DNA from: Paenibacillus sp. FSL H8-0332
Lineage (GTDB): Bacteria > Bacillota > Bacilli > Paenibacillales > Paenibacillaceae
DNA length: 64,000 nucleotides
Assembly (NCBI RefSeq): GCF_037963835.1
Contig: NZ_CP150145.1
Location: 2,108,001-2,172,000 of the forward strand
Direction of reading: 5' to 3'
Shown piece by piece: positions 51,136 through 60,237 of this stretch (positions are counted from its first letter, which is position 1; each line of letters starts with the position of its first letter). Both the position numbers and the translations under genes were made by a program. Under the pieces are notes generated by a model, which was given only the letters and a program-made list of their open reading frames with translations, made no database searches and was not told where the DNA came from.

Positions 51136-51615
51136 ATGATGAAAAAAGATAACAAAGGCTTGCTCTGGGGCGTACTTGCCGGAAGTATTGTAGGATCGGT
51201 GACAGCGCTGCTGTTCGCCCCTAAGCCGGGTAAGGAGCTGCGCAAGGATATTGCCGAAGGTACAACGGAAGCGGTGGATAAGGTTCAGGTGATTGCCGGC
51301 CAGGCTGGCGAGAAGACTACAGAGATCTACGGTAAGGCCAAAGAAGCAGTAGTCACAGTGGTAAGCGAAGTCAAGGAATGGAGCAAATCCGTCAAGGATG
51401 CGGTGGAAGAAGCAGATGTGGCTACCATAAGTGGCATTGCGGAGCAGGCTGTGGAAGTTACCGATGCAGTGGAAGCCGTACGCGATGAGGTGGCTGCATA
51501 TGAGGCTGCTGAGGAAGCGGCAGTGGTGGAGGCTGAAATCGAAGCTGTGACTGGTACAGATGCTGCTGTAGCTGAAGCTATCGAGGACGGCAAGACGGCA
51601 GGGAAGCTGTCCTAA
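51136..51615 (+). CDS. YtxH-domain protein
   Basis: This 159-residue protein has an N-terminal glycine-rich hydrophobic segment (LLWGVLAGSIVGSVTALLFA), the PKPGKELRKDI motif of the YtxH family, and a long acidic Ala/Glu/Val-rich helical tail. YtxH proteins are often general-stress genes. Three start codons lie in a row (51133, 51136, 51139) after AAAGGAGA, and 51136 is taken here. The alanine- and glutamate-rich tail is low complexity and variable in the family. Confidence 0.82.
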   Translation: MMKKDNKGLLWGVLAGSIVGSVTALLFAPKPGKELRKDIAEGTTEAVDKVQVIAGQAGEKTTEIYGKAKEAVVTVVSEVKEWSKSVKDAVEEADVATISGIAEQAVEVTDAVEAVRDEVAAYEAAEEAAVVEAEIEAVTGTDAAVAEAIEDGKTAGKLS

Positions 51616-51634
51616 GCTTGATGTAAAAGGTATG

Positions 51635-51671
51635 GAGCCGTTTTCCGCTGCACTGGCGGGAGGCGGCTTTT
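51635..51671 (+). terminator. Terminator after the YtxH gene
   Basis: GAGCCG/CGGCTT arms with an inner TCCCGC-type pairing and TTTT after it. Confidence 0.6.
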
Positions 51672-51833
51672 GCGTGTTACGGCAGGCTTCGGATGGGTCC
51701 GTATTGTGGCTCCGCTAGCTCCCTACTTGAACTGAACCGGCAAATGGGGTATTATCTGCAATTGGGGCTGAATTTCTGGTACACATTATTCCAGCCTTAC
51801 ATAAGCTACACAAAACGAGTTAAAGGATGCGGT

Positions 51834-52646
51834 GTGTTCGTGCAGCAAGCCATAGCTATATTAGACTCAGGAGTGGGAGGATTGACCGTTGTCAAGGAAG
51901 TGATGCGACAGCTCCCGAGGGAGAAAATCATCTATTTCGGCGATACGGCGAGAGCCCCGTACGGACCCCGTTCAACTGAGGAAGTGAAACTGTTCACCGA
52001 ACAAATCGTGGACTATTTAATTCAATTCAATCCTAAAATGATCGTCATTGCTTGCAACACGGCAACTGCGGCAGCTCTTGATTATATCTCCAGCAAGGTA
52101 GCCATTCCTGTGATCGGTGTGATTCACCCCGGTGCCCGCGCTGCTATCAGCGCGTCCAAGAGCGGTCAGGTCGGTGTGATCGGTACCGTCGGTACGATTA
52201 CAAGCGGTGCCTATACGGCGGCGCTGAAGCAGCTGTCCCCTTTTGTACAGGTGGTCAGCCAGGCCTGTCCGGCACTGGTTCCCTATGTGGAGCAGGGCTT
52301 GTTCCGCTCGGAGGAGAGTCACCTCGCCGTGGCAGAGTCGCTGAACGGTATCAAATACGAGCCGATCGACACGCTGATTCTGGGCTGCACGCATTATCCG
52401 TTCCTGATGGAGCCAATCAGCAAGGTGATGGGACCCGGCGTCAAGCTGATCAGTTCGGCGGATGAGACGGCACGGGAGATCAGCACCATTCTCTATGATA
52501 AAGGCCAGCTGGCGCGCGGGGATGAGAGTCCGATTCACCAGTTCTTCTGCAGCGGAGATGCAGAGATCTTCCAGCGGATTGCCCGGGACTGGCTGGGCGA
52601 ACAGATCAGCCGGACACCTGTCGTATGGCAAGTATCCTCTATGTAG
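51834..52646 (+). CDS. racE: Glutamate racemase
   Basis: This cytoplasmic enzyme converts L-glutamate to D-glutamate for peptidoglycan. Visible motifs are AILDSGVGGLTV (acid/base aspartate region), FGDTARAPYG, IACNTATAAA (first catalytic cysteine) and LGCTHYPFL (second cysteine and histidine). GTG 51834 lies 6 bases after AAAGGATG and gives 270 residues, the usual length; a longer frame from 51693 has no ribosome binding site and adds non-homologous sequence. GTG 51840 is an alternative. A strong terminator lies 112 bases downstream. Confidence 0.95.
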   Translation: MFVQQAIAILDSGVGGLTVVKEVMRQLPREKIIYFGDTARAPYGPRSTEEVKLFTEQIVDYLIQFNPKMIVIACNTATAAALDYISSKVAIPVIGVIHPGARAAISASKSGQVGVIGTVGTITSGAYTAALKQLSPFVQVVSQACPALVPYVEQGLFRSEESHLAVAESLNGIKYEPIDTLILGCTHYPFLMEPISKVMGPGVKLISSADETAREISTILYDKGQLARGDESPIHQFFCSGDAEIFQRIARDWLGEQISRTPVVWQVSSM

Positions 52647-52757
52647 CACGTAAGATTAGAGCGGTGAATTGAATAGGGACAAACCCTCAGCGGTGACAAT
52701 CCTGCGACCAAGGCGGAGGCTACCGCTTTACAGCAAGCCGCATATGACCGACAGCAC

Positions 52758-52796
52758 AGAGCAGCGATCTTCCAGTAACAGGAGGATCGCTGCTCT
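52758..52796 (+). terminator. Terminator after glutamate racemase
   Basis: A 16-bp stem (52758-52773 with 52781-52796, one G-T pair) with a 7-nt loop is followed by CTTGCCATTTT. Confidence 0.85.
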
Positions 52797-52833
52797 CTTG
52801 CCATTTTAAGCTTCTGAGAAGATAGAGCGGGTG

Positions 52834-52933
52834 TAGTTGGAAAAAAGGCAATTCCTTTTGCTGAAATGGTTAATCCTCCGAATCCTATGGATTTCGTTGA
52901 ACTTGGACGGAGTAAGTGTTGTTTTTCCAACTA
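52834..52933. repeat. 100-bp element with 12-bp inverted ends
   Basis: TAGTTGGAAAAA (52834-52845) and TTTTTCCAACTA (52922-52933) are exact inverted ends around about 76 bases. The same AGTTGGA end occurs in the hairpin at 20760-20804. The remaining parts of the 52647-53183 gap (52934-53183 in particular) show no gene that I can support. Confidence 0.7.
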
Positions 52934-53183
52934 TTTCTTATAATTGTATCTTAAGTGCTAAATTAGATGTAAAAATTCCAACTAAAAATATCCGCCGTGC
53001 TCCGAGCTTAAGTAGTAACGGCTACGCAGTCATTTTTAAGAACGGCAAAGTCGTTTCCGCTTGACGCAATTCCTCATGACCCGTCGCTGCTGCTCATATA
53101 CTAGGCTTGAGGGCTGTGTCCCGCATATCTTCGCGTAAGATGCACAGGGACGGCGGCACCAGAGGGCCGGGAGGATGAGACAT

Positions 53184-54395
53184 ATGCAGCAATATATTGC
53201 CCGCAGGGGAGATACCGTAAGCCGTATAGCCGCAAGACACGGATTGACACCGGAGCATGTCATACAGGGGAATCCATGGGCTGGAAGCCAGCCTTATCTA
53301 TATCCGGGGCAGGTGCTGCAACTGCCGTCTGCACCGCGCAAGCGTTATGCCGTGCAGAGGGGGGACGATGTATACAGCATTGCGGCCTTGTTCGGTGTGG
53401 GCGTAGAGGAGCTGGAGATGCTGAATCCCGGTGTAAGCTCGGGGCGCAGCTGCCTGCCGGGCAAGGTGCTGGTGCTTCCGGCCGCAGCCCGCAAGGCAGA
53501 GGTTTATCTGCGCGGGGAATACGGGCCGGCAGAGCTGGAGGCGGATGCTGCCGGACTTGCAGAGCGTTATTCTTGTGTCAGCAGCGAAATTATAGGCCAC
53601 AGCGTGCTGGGCAAGCCGCTCTGCCTGCTGCGGATCGGCAGCGGCCCGCGCCAGCTCCATGTGAATGCCGCGCTGCATGCCAACGAATGGCTGACCGCGC
53701 CGTGCTTGATGCGGTTCCTCGAAGAATATGCAGCCGCGTTCGCTTCAGGCACGGACTGGCACGGCCACCGGCCTGCGGACTGGCACCGGGACTGGACGCT
53801 CTGGGCCGTACCGATGGCGAACCCCGACGGTGTCGAGCTGGTGCAGGAAGGGGCGATGAAGGACCATCCCTTCTATGAGGAGCTTATGAAGTGGAACTGC
53901 GGCAGGCGCAGCTTCCGGCACTGGAAGGCCAACATCCGCGGTGTGGATCTTGGGGACCAGTTCCCCGCGCACTGGGAAGAGGAGCGCGACCGGCGGCAGG
54001 TTCCCGGCCCGGCCCCGCGAGATTACAGCGGCAGTGCGCCGCTCAGTGAGCCGGAGGCTGCGGCACTGGCGGCGCTGGCCGAGCGGATTCCGGGCGACGC
54101 CGCTGTGTCCCTGCATAGCCAAGGGGCAGAGATCTACTGGAACTACCGGGGCTATGAGCCGCCGGAGAGTAAGCAGTGGGCAGCTAAGCTTGCGGCGGCC
54201 AGCGGCTACCAGGCAGTGGAGCTGACCGGCAGCGACGCCGGCTACAAGGACTGGTTCATCCAGCGCTTCCGTAAGCCGGGATTCACGGTCGAGCTGGGTG
54301 CAGGCAAGAATCCGCTGCCTGCGGCTGATTTTGAGGATATGGCGCTGGAGACAGGACTCATCCTGGGGGCAATACTCTCCAATGTGCCAATATAA
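53184..54395 (+). CDS. LysM and M14 peptidase (gamma-D-Glu-meso-DAP type)
   Basis: This 403-residue protein has two LysM domains (QYIARRGDTVSRIAARHG ... LYPGQVLQLP; RYAVQRGDDVYSIAALFG ... LPGKVLVLP) and a zinc carboxypeptidase domain: zinc ligands in LHANEWLTAP and SLHSQGAEIYW, general base in FTVELGAGKNP. The layout matches gamma-D-glutamyl-L-diamino acid endopeptidase I of spore-forming bacilli, which cuts the peptidoglycan stem peptide. No signal peptide is visible, as in the known enzyme, consistent with release into the mother cell or forespore. ATG 53184 follows GGAGG by 9 bases. Confidence 0.9.
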   Translation: MQQYIARRGDTVSRIAARHGLTPEHVIQGNPWAGSQPYLYPGQVLQLPSAPRKRYAVQRGDDVYSIAALFGVGVEELEMLNPGVSSGRSCLPGKVLVLPAAARKAEVYLRGEYGPAELEADAAGLAERYSCVSSEIIGHSVLGKPLCLLRIGSGPRQLHVNAALHANEWLTAPCLMRFLEEYAAAFASGTDWHGHRPADWHRDWTLWAVPMANPDGVELVQEGAMKDHPFYEELMKWNCGRRSFRHWKANIRGVDLGDQFPAHWEEERDRRQVPGPAPRDYSGSAPLSEPEAAALAALAERIPGDAAVSLHSQGAEIYWNYRGYEPPESKQWAAKLAAASGYQAVELTGSDAGYKDWFIQRFRKPGFTVELGAGKNPLPAADFEDMALETGLILGAILSNVPI

Positions 54396-54429
54396 TAATG
54401 CACACCAAGAAATCTTTCTTCATAAGCGG

Positions 54430-54452
54430 CGGAGGGGTACCTCCGGCTTTTG
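54430..54452 (+). terminator. Terminator after the LysM-M14 gene
   Basis: CGGAGG/CCTCCG with a 4-nt loop and a short T run lies within a larger imperfect AGAAA..TTTCT pairing. It may serve both converging genes. Confidence 0.55.
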
Positions 54453-54486
54453 AGGGAAGGTTTCTTTCGTGTACCATTCGCTTACC

Positions 54487-55286
54487 TCAACGCTGATAGA
54501 TCCTCATCTCCAAATCCTTGAAATAATGCTTCGCCAGCTTGCCCGTGTTGTCTCTGAATAACTGGCCTTTCGCATTCAATTTATAGACATAGGGTTTCAC
54601 CGTTATGGATTGGGGGACCGTTACGAAAGAGCGGTAGCCCAGTTCTTCCTTCCCTGGCTTCGCAGGAAATCCGCCATTGTTAACTCCTAAGAACACGTTC
54701 CCTTTTTCATCTGCAAGGTCATACAACAGCCTGCCCGGTTTTTGGACTGGGGCAGGGAAATCCCCTTTATAGCTTAGCTGAAGCTGCATCGTTAAGGGTG
54801 TCATCTTGAAGGAGGTGACGGTGTAGCTGAATGTACCGCTCTTCTTGGTAGTGCCCGGAGTGATGCTTAGGAGACCGGCAATCTTGGTAACTGGGGCGGT
54901 GAAGATGAACGGCTCTTTGACTCCGATGACATAAGCCTTCACCGTCAGCTCGAATGAATCCGGAAGCTGCTGCTTAATGGCTCCTTTTGTCAGTCCGATC
55001 AAGACGGCGTTCGGGTCACTTGGCATACTGCTAACGGACGTATTGTAATACATTTTTTTCCCGTTTGCGGAAATGTTCAGCTTGTCGAGATCCAGGAAAG
55101 TTTTATCTGTCTTCACAGTACTGCCTTCCTGCCGGATGCCCATCCTTTGCAGCATTACTGGCTGCCGCAGCATGAACAGGCCGGGCTGATTCTCCGCTTA
55201 TCATTGTAAAGCCCAGCGTGGCTGACAATGCGGTTATGGCCATTATTTTTACAAGCGTCTTGGATTTGTTAATGTTCAATGTTCAT
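54487..55286 (-). pseudogene. Frameshifted secreted protein gene (DUF5643-like)
   Basis: The reading frame from 55173 to 54487 encodes 228 residues of a beta-rich domain (LDLDKLNISANGKKMYYN, GLLSITPGTTKKSGTFSYTV), similar to C-terminal domains of DUF4179/DUF5643 proteins, but starts abruptly. A signal peptide is encoded in a different frame just upstream (from TTG 55279: KSKTLVKIMAITALSATLGF, then SARPVHAAAA). The expected ATG at 55286 is followed by a 7-base tandem duplication (GAACATT) that throws it out of frame. One further one-base shift between 55173 and about 55110 is needed to join the signal to the domain. It is therefore a decaying gene or has sequence errors. Confidence 0.7.
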
Positions 55287-55512
55287 TCGCTCCTCGTTGT
55301 GCGATATCCATTTATGCCTATATAACGTCTCCCGGCATCTGTATTGTGACAAGCATAGAGTGCTTCCGCGTGTTCGGGGTCAAAATAATACACATCAAGG
55401 CGTATGAAAGCTATACCGTACTCGTCAAGGTCTATTGCTAAAATTAGCGTATAGAAGAGCGGCGGACGGCTTCCGGGACAAAAGGAGCGTCTGCCGGGAA
55501 AGCGAGGGCGAG

Positions 55513-56889
55513 ATGGGGCAAGATACGTATACGCTGAGAAGTAAACAAATCCCGCTGAATTCCTCCTACGACGTCATCGTAGTCGGAGGCGGACCGGCAG
55601 GCTGCACAGCCGCAGCCGCTGCGGCAAGAGAAGGGGCGCGGACGCTGCTGGTCGAGGCGACCGGGAGCCTGGGCGGAATGGGAACCTCCGGCCTGGTACC
55701 GGCCTGGTGCCCGTTCTCGGATAAAGAGAAGATGGTCTACCGTGGTCTCGCGGCCAAGGTGTTCAATACCTTAAAGGCGCAAATGCCGCATGTGCAGGAG
55801 GATGCCATGGACTGGGTGCCGATCGAACCGGAGAAGCTGAAGCAGGTCTATGACGATCTCGTAACGGAGTCGGGTGCACATATCCTGTTCCTGACCGCGC
55901 TTGCGGATGTGGACAGAGACGACCAAGGCAACATCACCACCCTCCTCCTCTTGAACAAAGGCGGACTGCAAGCCTTCCGCGCAGCTGTCTATGTCGATTG
56001 CACAGGGGATGGCGATGTCGCTGCCTGGGCGGGAGCCGAGTACCAGATGGGGGACGAGGAGACCGGCGAGCTTCAGCCTGCCACCCATTGCTTCATCCTC
56101 GGCAATGTAGATGAGTATGCTTATTTGAACGGGCCAAAGCTGCATGCAGATAACCCGCACAGTCCGATCCATGAGGTGGTCCGGTCCGGAGAATACCCGG
56201 GCATTCCGGATACGCATCTGTGCAACAACATGGTAGCTCCGCGTGCCGTAGGCTTCAACGCCGGGCATCTATGGGGAGTCGATAACACCAATCCCTTCTC
56301 CGTATCCGGGGCGCTGGTAGAGGGACGCAAGATGGCAGCCGCCTACCGGGACATGCTTGCCGCTGTCCACCCCGCGGCCTTCGGCAACGCGGTGGTCATG
56401 AGTACAGGCACGCTGATCGGAACGCGGGAATCCCGGCGGATTACCGGTGATTACGTCCTGACGGCGGAGGATTACATCTCACGCAGAAGCTTCAGCGATG
56501 AGATCTGCCGTAACAGCTACTTCATTGATGTACACGGCACGCAGAAGGAGCAGCAGAGCGGGGATGGATCAAGCCTGGCCATCACGCTCTACGGGCCGGG
56601 CGAATCGCACGGCATTCCGTACCGCTGCCTTACGCCGCGCGGACTCCGCAACGTTCTGGTCGCCGGGCGTTCCATCTCCTGCGACCGCAGAGTGCTGGGC
56701 AGTGTCCGGGTCATGCCGGTCTGCCTGGCGATGGGCGAAGCCGCCGGGCTGGCTGCGGCTCTGGCTGCCGCTCAGAACGGCGGCAACGTACATGCCGTTA
56801 ATGTCGCTCATCTTCGCACTAGGCTGCGGGAAGAGGGCGGCTATCTGCCGGACAACCAAGCTGAAACTGCAGGGGAGAGAATGGAATGA
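55513..56889 (+). CDS. FAD-dependent oxidoreductase (first of two)
   Basis: This 458-residue flavoprotein has the dinucleotide site DVIVVGGGPAGCTAAAAAAR and the segment LGGMGTSGLVPAWCPFSDKE, of the FAD_oxidored (PF12831-like) family. A second FAD-contact region is VLVAGRSISCDRRVLGSVRV. The substrate is unknown. ATG 55513 is used, as codons further upstream do not look homologous to the relative at 63693. It overlaps the permease gene by ATGA, so a soluble oxidoreductase and a sugar importer are translated together, suggesting that it acts on the imported compound. Confidence 0.87.
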   Translation: MGQDTYTLRSKQIPLNSSYDVIVVGGGPAGCTAAAAAAREGARTLLVEATGSLGGMGTSGLVPAWCPFSDKEKMVYRGLAAKVFNTLKAQMPHVQEDAMDWVPIEPEKLKQVYDDLVTESGAHILFLTALADVDRDDQGNITTLLLLNKGGLQAFRAAVYVDCTGDGDVAAWAGAEYQMGDEETGELQPATHCFILGNVDEYAYLNGPKLHADNPHSPIHEVVRSGEYPGIPDTHLCNNMVAPRAVGFNAGHLWGVDNTNPFSVSGALVEGRKMAAAYRDMLAAVHPAAFGNAVVMSTGTLIGTRESRRITGDYVLTAEDYISRRSFSDEICRNSYFIDVHGTQKEQQSGDGSSLAITLYGPGESHGIPYRCLTPRGLRNVLVAGRSISCDRRVLGSVRVMPVCLAMGEAAGLAAALAAAQNGGNVHAVNVAHLRTRLREEGGYLPDNQAETAGERME

Positions 56890-57824
56890 GTCAATCTGCC
56901 GTTACCCGCAAGACCGCTAAGCCATCTGCCGGAACCTACTGGACGCGCAAAAGACGGGAGCAGCTCGCCGGATGGCTGTTCATTGCTCCAGAAGTCATCG
57001 GAATGCTCGTAATCGCGGTGTTCCCGCTCTTGTTCAGCCTGTTCCTCAGCCTGACAGAATGGAATCTGGTCGGAGGCTTGTCGGCAATCAACTTTGTCGG
57101 CCTGGATAACTTCGTCGAGCTGTTCAAGGATAACCGCTTTCTGCTGGCCCTGAAGAACAATGTGCTGTTTACAGTGGGCACAGTGCCCGTTACCATGCTG
57201 CTCGGAGTAGTGCTCTCGGCGCTGATCCATAAGAAGCTGTATGCCAAGACCTTCTTCAAAGTAGCCTTTTTCGTACCCTATATCTGCTCCACGGTAGCAA
57301 TTGCCGCCGTCTGGCAGGCACTCTATCACCCGTCCAAAGGACCGATCAACCAGATTCTGATGCAGATCGGGTTATCTGAGCCGCCGCGCTGGCTGGTCGA
57401 TACCAGCTTCTCGCTGATTGCCATTATGATCATCTATGTCTGGCAGCTGCTGGGCTACCAGATTATTATTTTCCTGGCAGGGATGACGAATATTCCTGAG
57501 GAGCTGTATGAGGCGGCTACCATTGACGGGGCCAGCGGGATCGGACAGTTCCGGCGGATTACGCTGCCGCTGCTGGGCCCGACCACTTTTTTCCTGGCGA
57601 TTACCAGCACGATTTCCTCCTTCAAAATATTCGACATGATCAAGTTCCTGACGAACGGCGGTCCCAACTATTCGAGTACGGTTATCGTGTACCAGATTTA
57701 TGAGGAAGGCTTCGAGCGCTTCAAAATGGGCTATGCCTCGGCGATGTCCTGGGTGCTGTTCCTCATCATCATGCTGGTCACCTCGATTACCTGGATGACA
57801 CAGAACCGCAAAGTCCATTATTAG
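56886..57824 (+). CDS. Sugar ABC transporter permease (UgpA/MsmF-like)
   Basis: This 312-residue permease has six helices after a basic N-terminus and carries the EAA loop YEAATIDGASGIGQFRRITL. It starts by ATGA overlap with the oxidoreductase gene. It pairs with the permease at 57850 and the binding protein at 58789. The ligand is unknown. Confidence 0.93.
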   Translation: MSQSAVTRKTAKPSAGTYWTRKRREQLAGWLFIAPEVIGMLVIAVFPLLFSLFLSLTEWNLVGGLSAINFVGLDNFVELFKDNRFLLALKNNVLFTVGTVPVTMLLGVVLSALIHKKLYAKTFFKVAFFVPYICSTVAIAAVWQALYHPSKGPINQILMQIGLSEPPRWLVDTSFSLIAIMIIYVWQLLGYQIIIFLAGMTNIPEELYEAATIDGASGIGQFRRITLPLLGPTTFFLAITSTISSFKIFDMIKFLTNGGPNYSSTVIVYQIYEEGFERFKMGYASAMSWVLFLIIMLVTSITWMTQNRKVHY

Positions 57825-57849
57825 TCCACGGCGAAAGGAACGAAAGGCA

Positions 57850-58686
57850 ATGACAAAGAGAAAATTCAAGACCGGCAATCTGATCTTTACGGCCCTGTTC
57901 GCCCTGCTCTCGGTATTCTTCTTGATGCCGCTGGTGTGGATGCTGTCCGCCGCCTCCAAGACGGAGAAGGAGGTCTGGACCTTCCCGATTCAGTGGATTC
58001 CCACCGACTGGAATCTGGTCGCCAACTTCAAGGCGGTGTGGATGGGCGATGTGGCGTTTGGATTGTTCTATATGAACTCGCTCAAAATCGCCCTGATCTC
58101 CACCCTGGCGACCATTGTAATCTCGGCTATGGCCGGGTATGCGCTCGCCAAGCTTGATTTCAAGGGCAGAACCGTGGTCTTCACCCTGATGCTGGCCTTC
58201 ATGATGATCCCGGAGCAGGCGACACTGGTTCCGCGCTATATTATGATTAAGGAGCTGGGACTCTACGACTCCCATGCAGCGCTCATCCTGATGGGGATGT
58301 TCTCCAGCTACTTCACCTTCCTGCTGCGCCAGTTCATGATCGGCATTCACAATGATATGCTGGAAGCTGCCGAGCTGGACGGTGCCGGATTCTTCAGGAT
58401 CTTCTGGAGTGTAGCGCTGCCGCTGAGCCGGCCGATTCTGGCTACCGTAGGGATTATCAAGTTCATCTGGACCTGGAATGATTACCAGGGGCCGCTGATT
58501 ATGCTGAATTCGACCAAGCTGTACACCATTCCGCTCGGGATGCAGTTCTTCAAGGAGGAATTCGGCACGCAAATCTCCGTCATGATGATGGCTTCTGTGG
58601 CGGCAATCCTGCCGCTGCTGGTGCTCTTCCTGGCGCTGCAAAAGCAGGTCATCGACGGAATTGCCATCGGCGGGGTTAAAGGATAA
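57850..58686 (+). CDS. Sugar ABC transporter permease (UgpE/MsmG-like)
   Basis: This 278-residue permease has six helices and the EAA loop EAAELDGAGFFRIFWSVALP. GAAAGGAACG precedes the start. The binding protein follows behind its own regulatory region rather than in the same tight chain. Confidence 0.93.
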   Translation: MTKRKFKTGNLIFTALFALLSVFFLMPLVWMLSAASKTEKEVWTFPIQWIPTDWNLVANFKAVWMGDVAFGLFYMNSLKIALISTLATIVISAMAGYALAKLDFKGRTVVFTLMLAFMMIPEQATLVPRYIMIKELGLYDSHAALILMGMFSSYFTFLLRQFMIGIHNDMLEAAELDGAGFFRIFWSVALPLSRPILATVGIIKFIWTWNDYQGPLIMLNSTKLYTIPLGMQFFKEEFGTQISVMMMASVAAILPLLVLFLALQKQVIDGIAIGGVKG

Positions 58687-58697
58687 AGGTCAAAAAA

Positions 58698-58754
58698 GTG
58701 TACGCGTACACCGCATAGCTGTACACGGTGTGCGCGGAGCTTAGATTGTATAAT
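58698..58754 (+). promoter_or_regulatory. Operator-like palindrome and -10 box before the binding-protein gene
   Basis: GTGTACGCGTACAC (58698-58711) is a perfect 14-bp palindrome, and a second GTACAC half site lies about 20 bases further on. A perfect TATAAT (58749-58754) follows with no good -35, as expected for an activator-dependent promoter. Confidence 0.6.
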
Positions 58755-58788
58755 GAGCCTGCAGACCACAAATCAAGGGGGAATTGCT

Positions 58789-60153
58789 TTGAAAAAACTA
58801 CCGTTAATGCTAGCCAGTATGCTCCTCATGCTCTCCGTCACCGCGTGCGGCGGGAATGGAGGCAACTCATCAGCGGCAACCGATGCACCGGCCTCGGCTG
58901 ATCCGGCTACCGGAGGCAGCAGCACAGCCCAGCCCGCAGGCAAAGCGAAGATCAAATTCTACACCTTCAAGGCGGATAAGCCGGAAGAGCCGATCTACCA
59001 GGCCGTGCAGGCGTATAACGCAGCTCAGGATAAAGTGGAGGTTGAATACGAATCCCTGGTTCAGAACAGCGACAGCACCGATTTCATGAAGAAGCTGGAT
59101 ATTCTGGTAGCCGGCGGAGAAGTGGTCGATGTGTTCATGACCGGGAATGAGGATGAACTGCTGGAGCGTGCCTCGCGCGGTGTTGTGGAACCGCTTAACT
59201 CCTTTTTTGAACAGGAGAGCATCAAGCCTGAGGATGAATATTCCAAGCTGCTGAAGCTGGAGGATAAGGTATACGGCATTCTGCCAAGCTCGACGCAGTG
59301 GCTGACCGTCTTCAATAAGGATCATCTGGAAGCCGCAGGGCTGTCCCTGCCTGAGATGGGATGGACCTGGGATGATTTCCGCGATTATGCCAAAAAGCTG
59401 ACGACACCCGAACACTTCGGAACGTACTTCCACACTTGGGGAGAATATCCGAACGTTATCGCTTACACCGAGAAGCCGCATCCGCAGCTGAGTGCAGACC
59501 TGAAGCCGATTTTTGATGATCCGTCCTTCGAGTACTTCTTCAATCTCCGCCGCGTGATGGAGAAGGAAGACAAGAGTGTTGAGCCGTATGCCGATGTGCT
59601 GGCCTCGAACTATCATGTGCTGCAGCAGTTTTTTGCCGGAAATGCCAGTATGCTGGCTGTACCAAGCTATGCGGTCAGAGCGGCGCTGAATCTGGAGAAA
59701 TTCCCGCATGAGTTCCAGAGCATGTACGCACCGCTGCCGCGCTCCGTGGACAGCAAAGAACTGGGCATGACGAATATCTCCGGCGGCGGGCTGGCCATGG
59801 GTGCGAAATCAGCGAACAAGGAAGCCTCGTATGACTTCATCCGCTGGATGTCCAAGGAAGCCTATAAGTTCACCAAGGAAATTCCGGCCTTCAAGGGTGT
59901 GGACGGAGCAGAGCTGATTAACGGATTTTTCGGTGAAAATACAGACCTGATCGATACCGCCTCCTTATCCAAAACACTGTTCGATCCTAACCTTAAAATG
60001 CCCGATACCTTCAGCGTGCCTTACGGCAGTGAGCTGAAAGCGATTGTGGAGAACGGCTTCGCCAGCTACATCCTGGATAACCGCAGCTTCGAGGAGATCA
60101 AGGGTGAGATGACAGCCGAGGTGGAAAAGGTAGTTCAGGCCAACCAGAAATAA
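58789..60153 (+). CDS. Extracellular sugar-binding lipoprotein
   Basis: This 454-residue lipoprotein has a signal with lipobox MLSVTACGG and a Ser/Ala/Pro linker. The core resembles UgpB/MalE-type binding proteins (AGGEVVDVFMTGNEDELLER, DKVYGILPSSTQWLTVFNKD). TTG 58789 is the start: AAGGGGGAA lies just before it and the signal peptide begins KKLPLMLASM there, while upstream codons would add a non-signal stretch. It serves the two permeases before it, and its level is probably set by the two-component system behind it. Confidence 0.9.
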   Translation: MKKLPLMLASMLLMLSVTACGGNGGNSSAATDAPASADPATGGSSTAQPAGKAKIKFYTFKADKPEEPIYQAVQAYNAAQDKVEVEYESLVQNSDSTDFMKKLDILVAGGEVVDVFMTGNEDELLERASRGVVEPLNSFFEQESIKPEDEYSKLLKLEDKVYGILPSSTQWLTVFNKDHLEAAGLSLPEMGWTWDDFRDYAKKLTTPEHFGTYFHTWGEYPNVIAYTEKPHPQLSADLKPIFDDPSFEYFFNLRRVMEKEDKSVEPYADVLASNYHVLQQFFAGNASMLAVPSYAVRAALNLEKFPHEFQSMYAPLPRSVDSKELGMTNISGGGLAMGAKSANKEASYDFIRWMSKEAYKFTKEIPAFKGVDGAELINGFFGENTDLIDTASLSKTLFDPNLKMPDTFSVPYGSELKAIVENGFASYILDNRSFEEIKGEMTAEVEKVVQANQK

Positions 60154-60237
60154 CGAATGAAGCATAAGGCAGCAGAGACTATGGATTATAATAGGGACGA
60201 ATGAATCTTTTATACTACAGTACAAGGTGGAATGCTT

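Noticed and set aside
52837..53064. A 75-codon protein after glutamate racemase
   Set aside because: It lies inside and beside an inverted-repeat element, with no ribosome binding site and no recognisable sequence.
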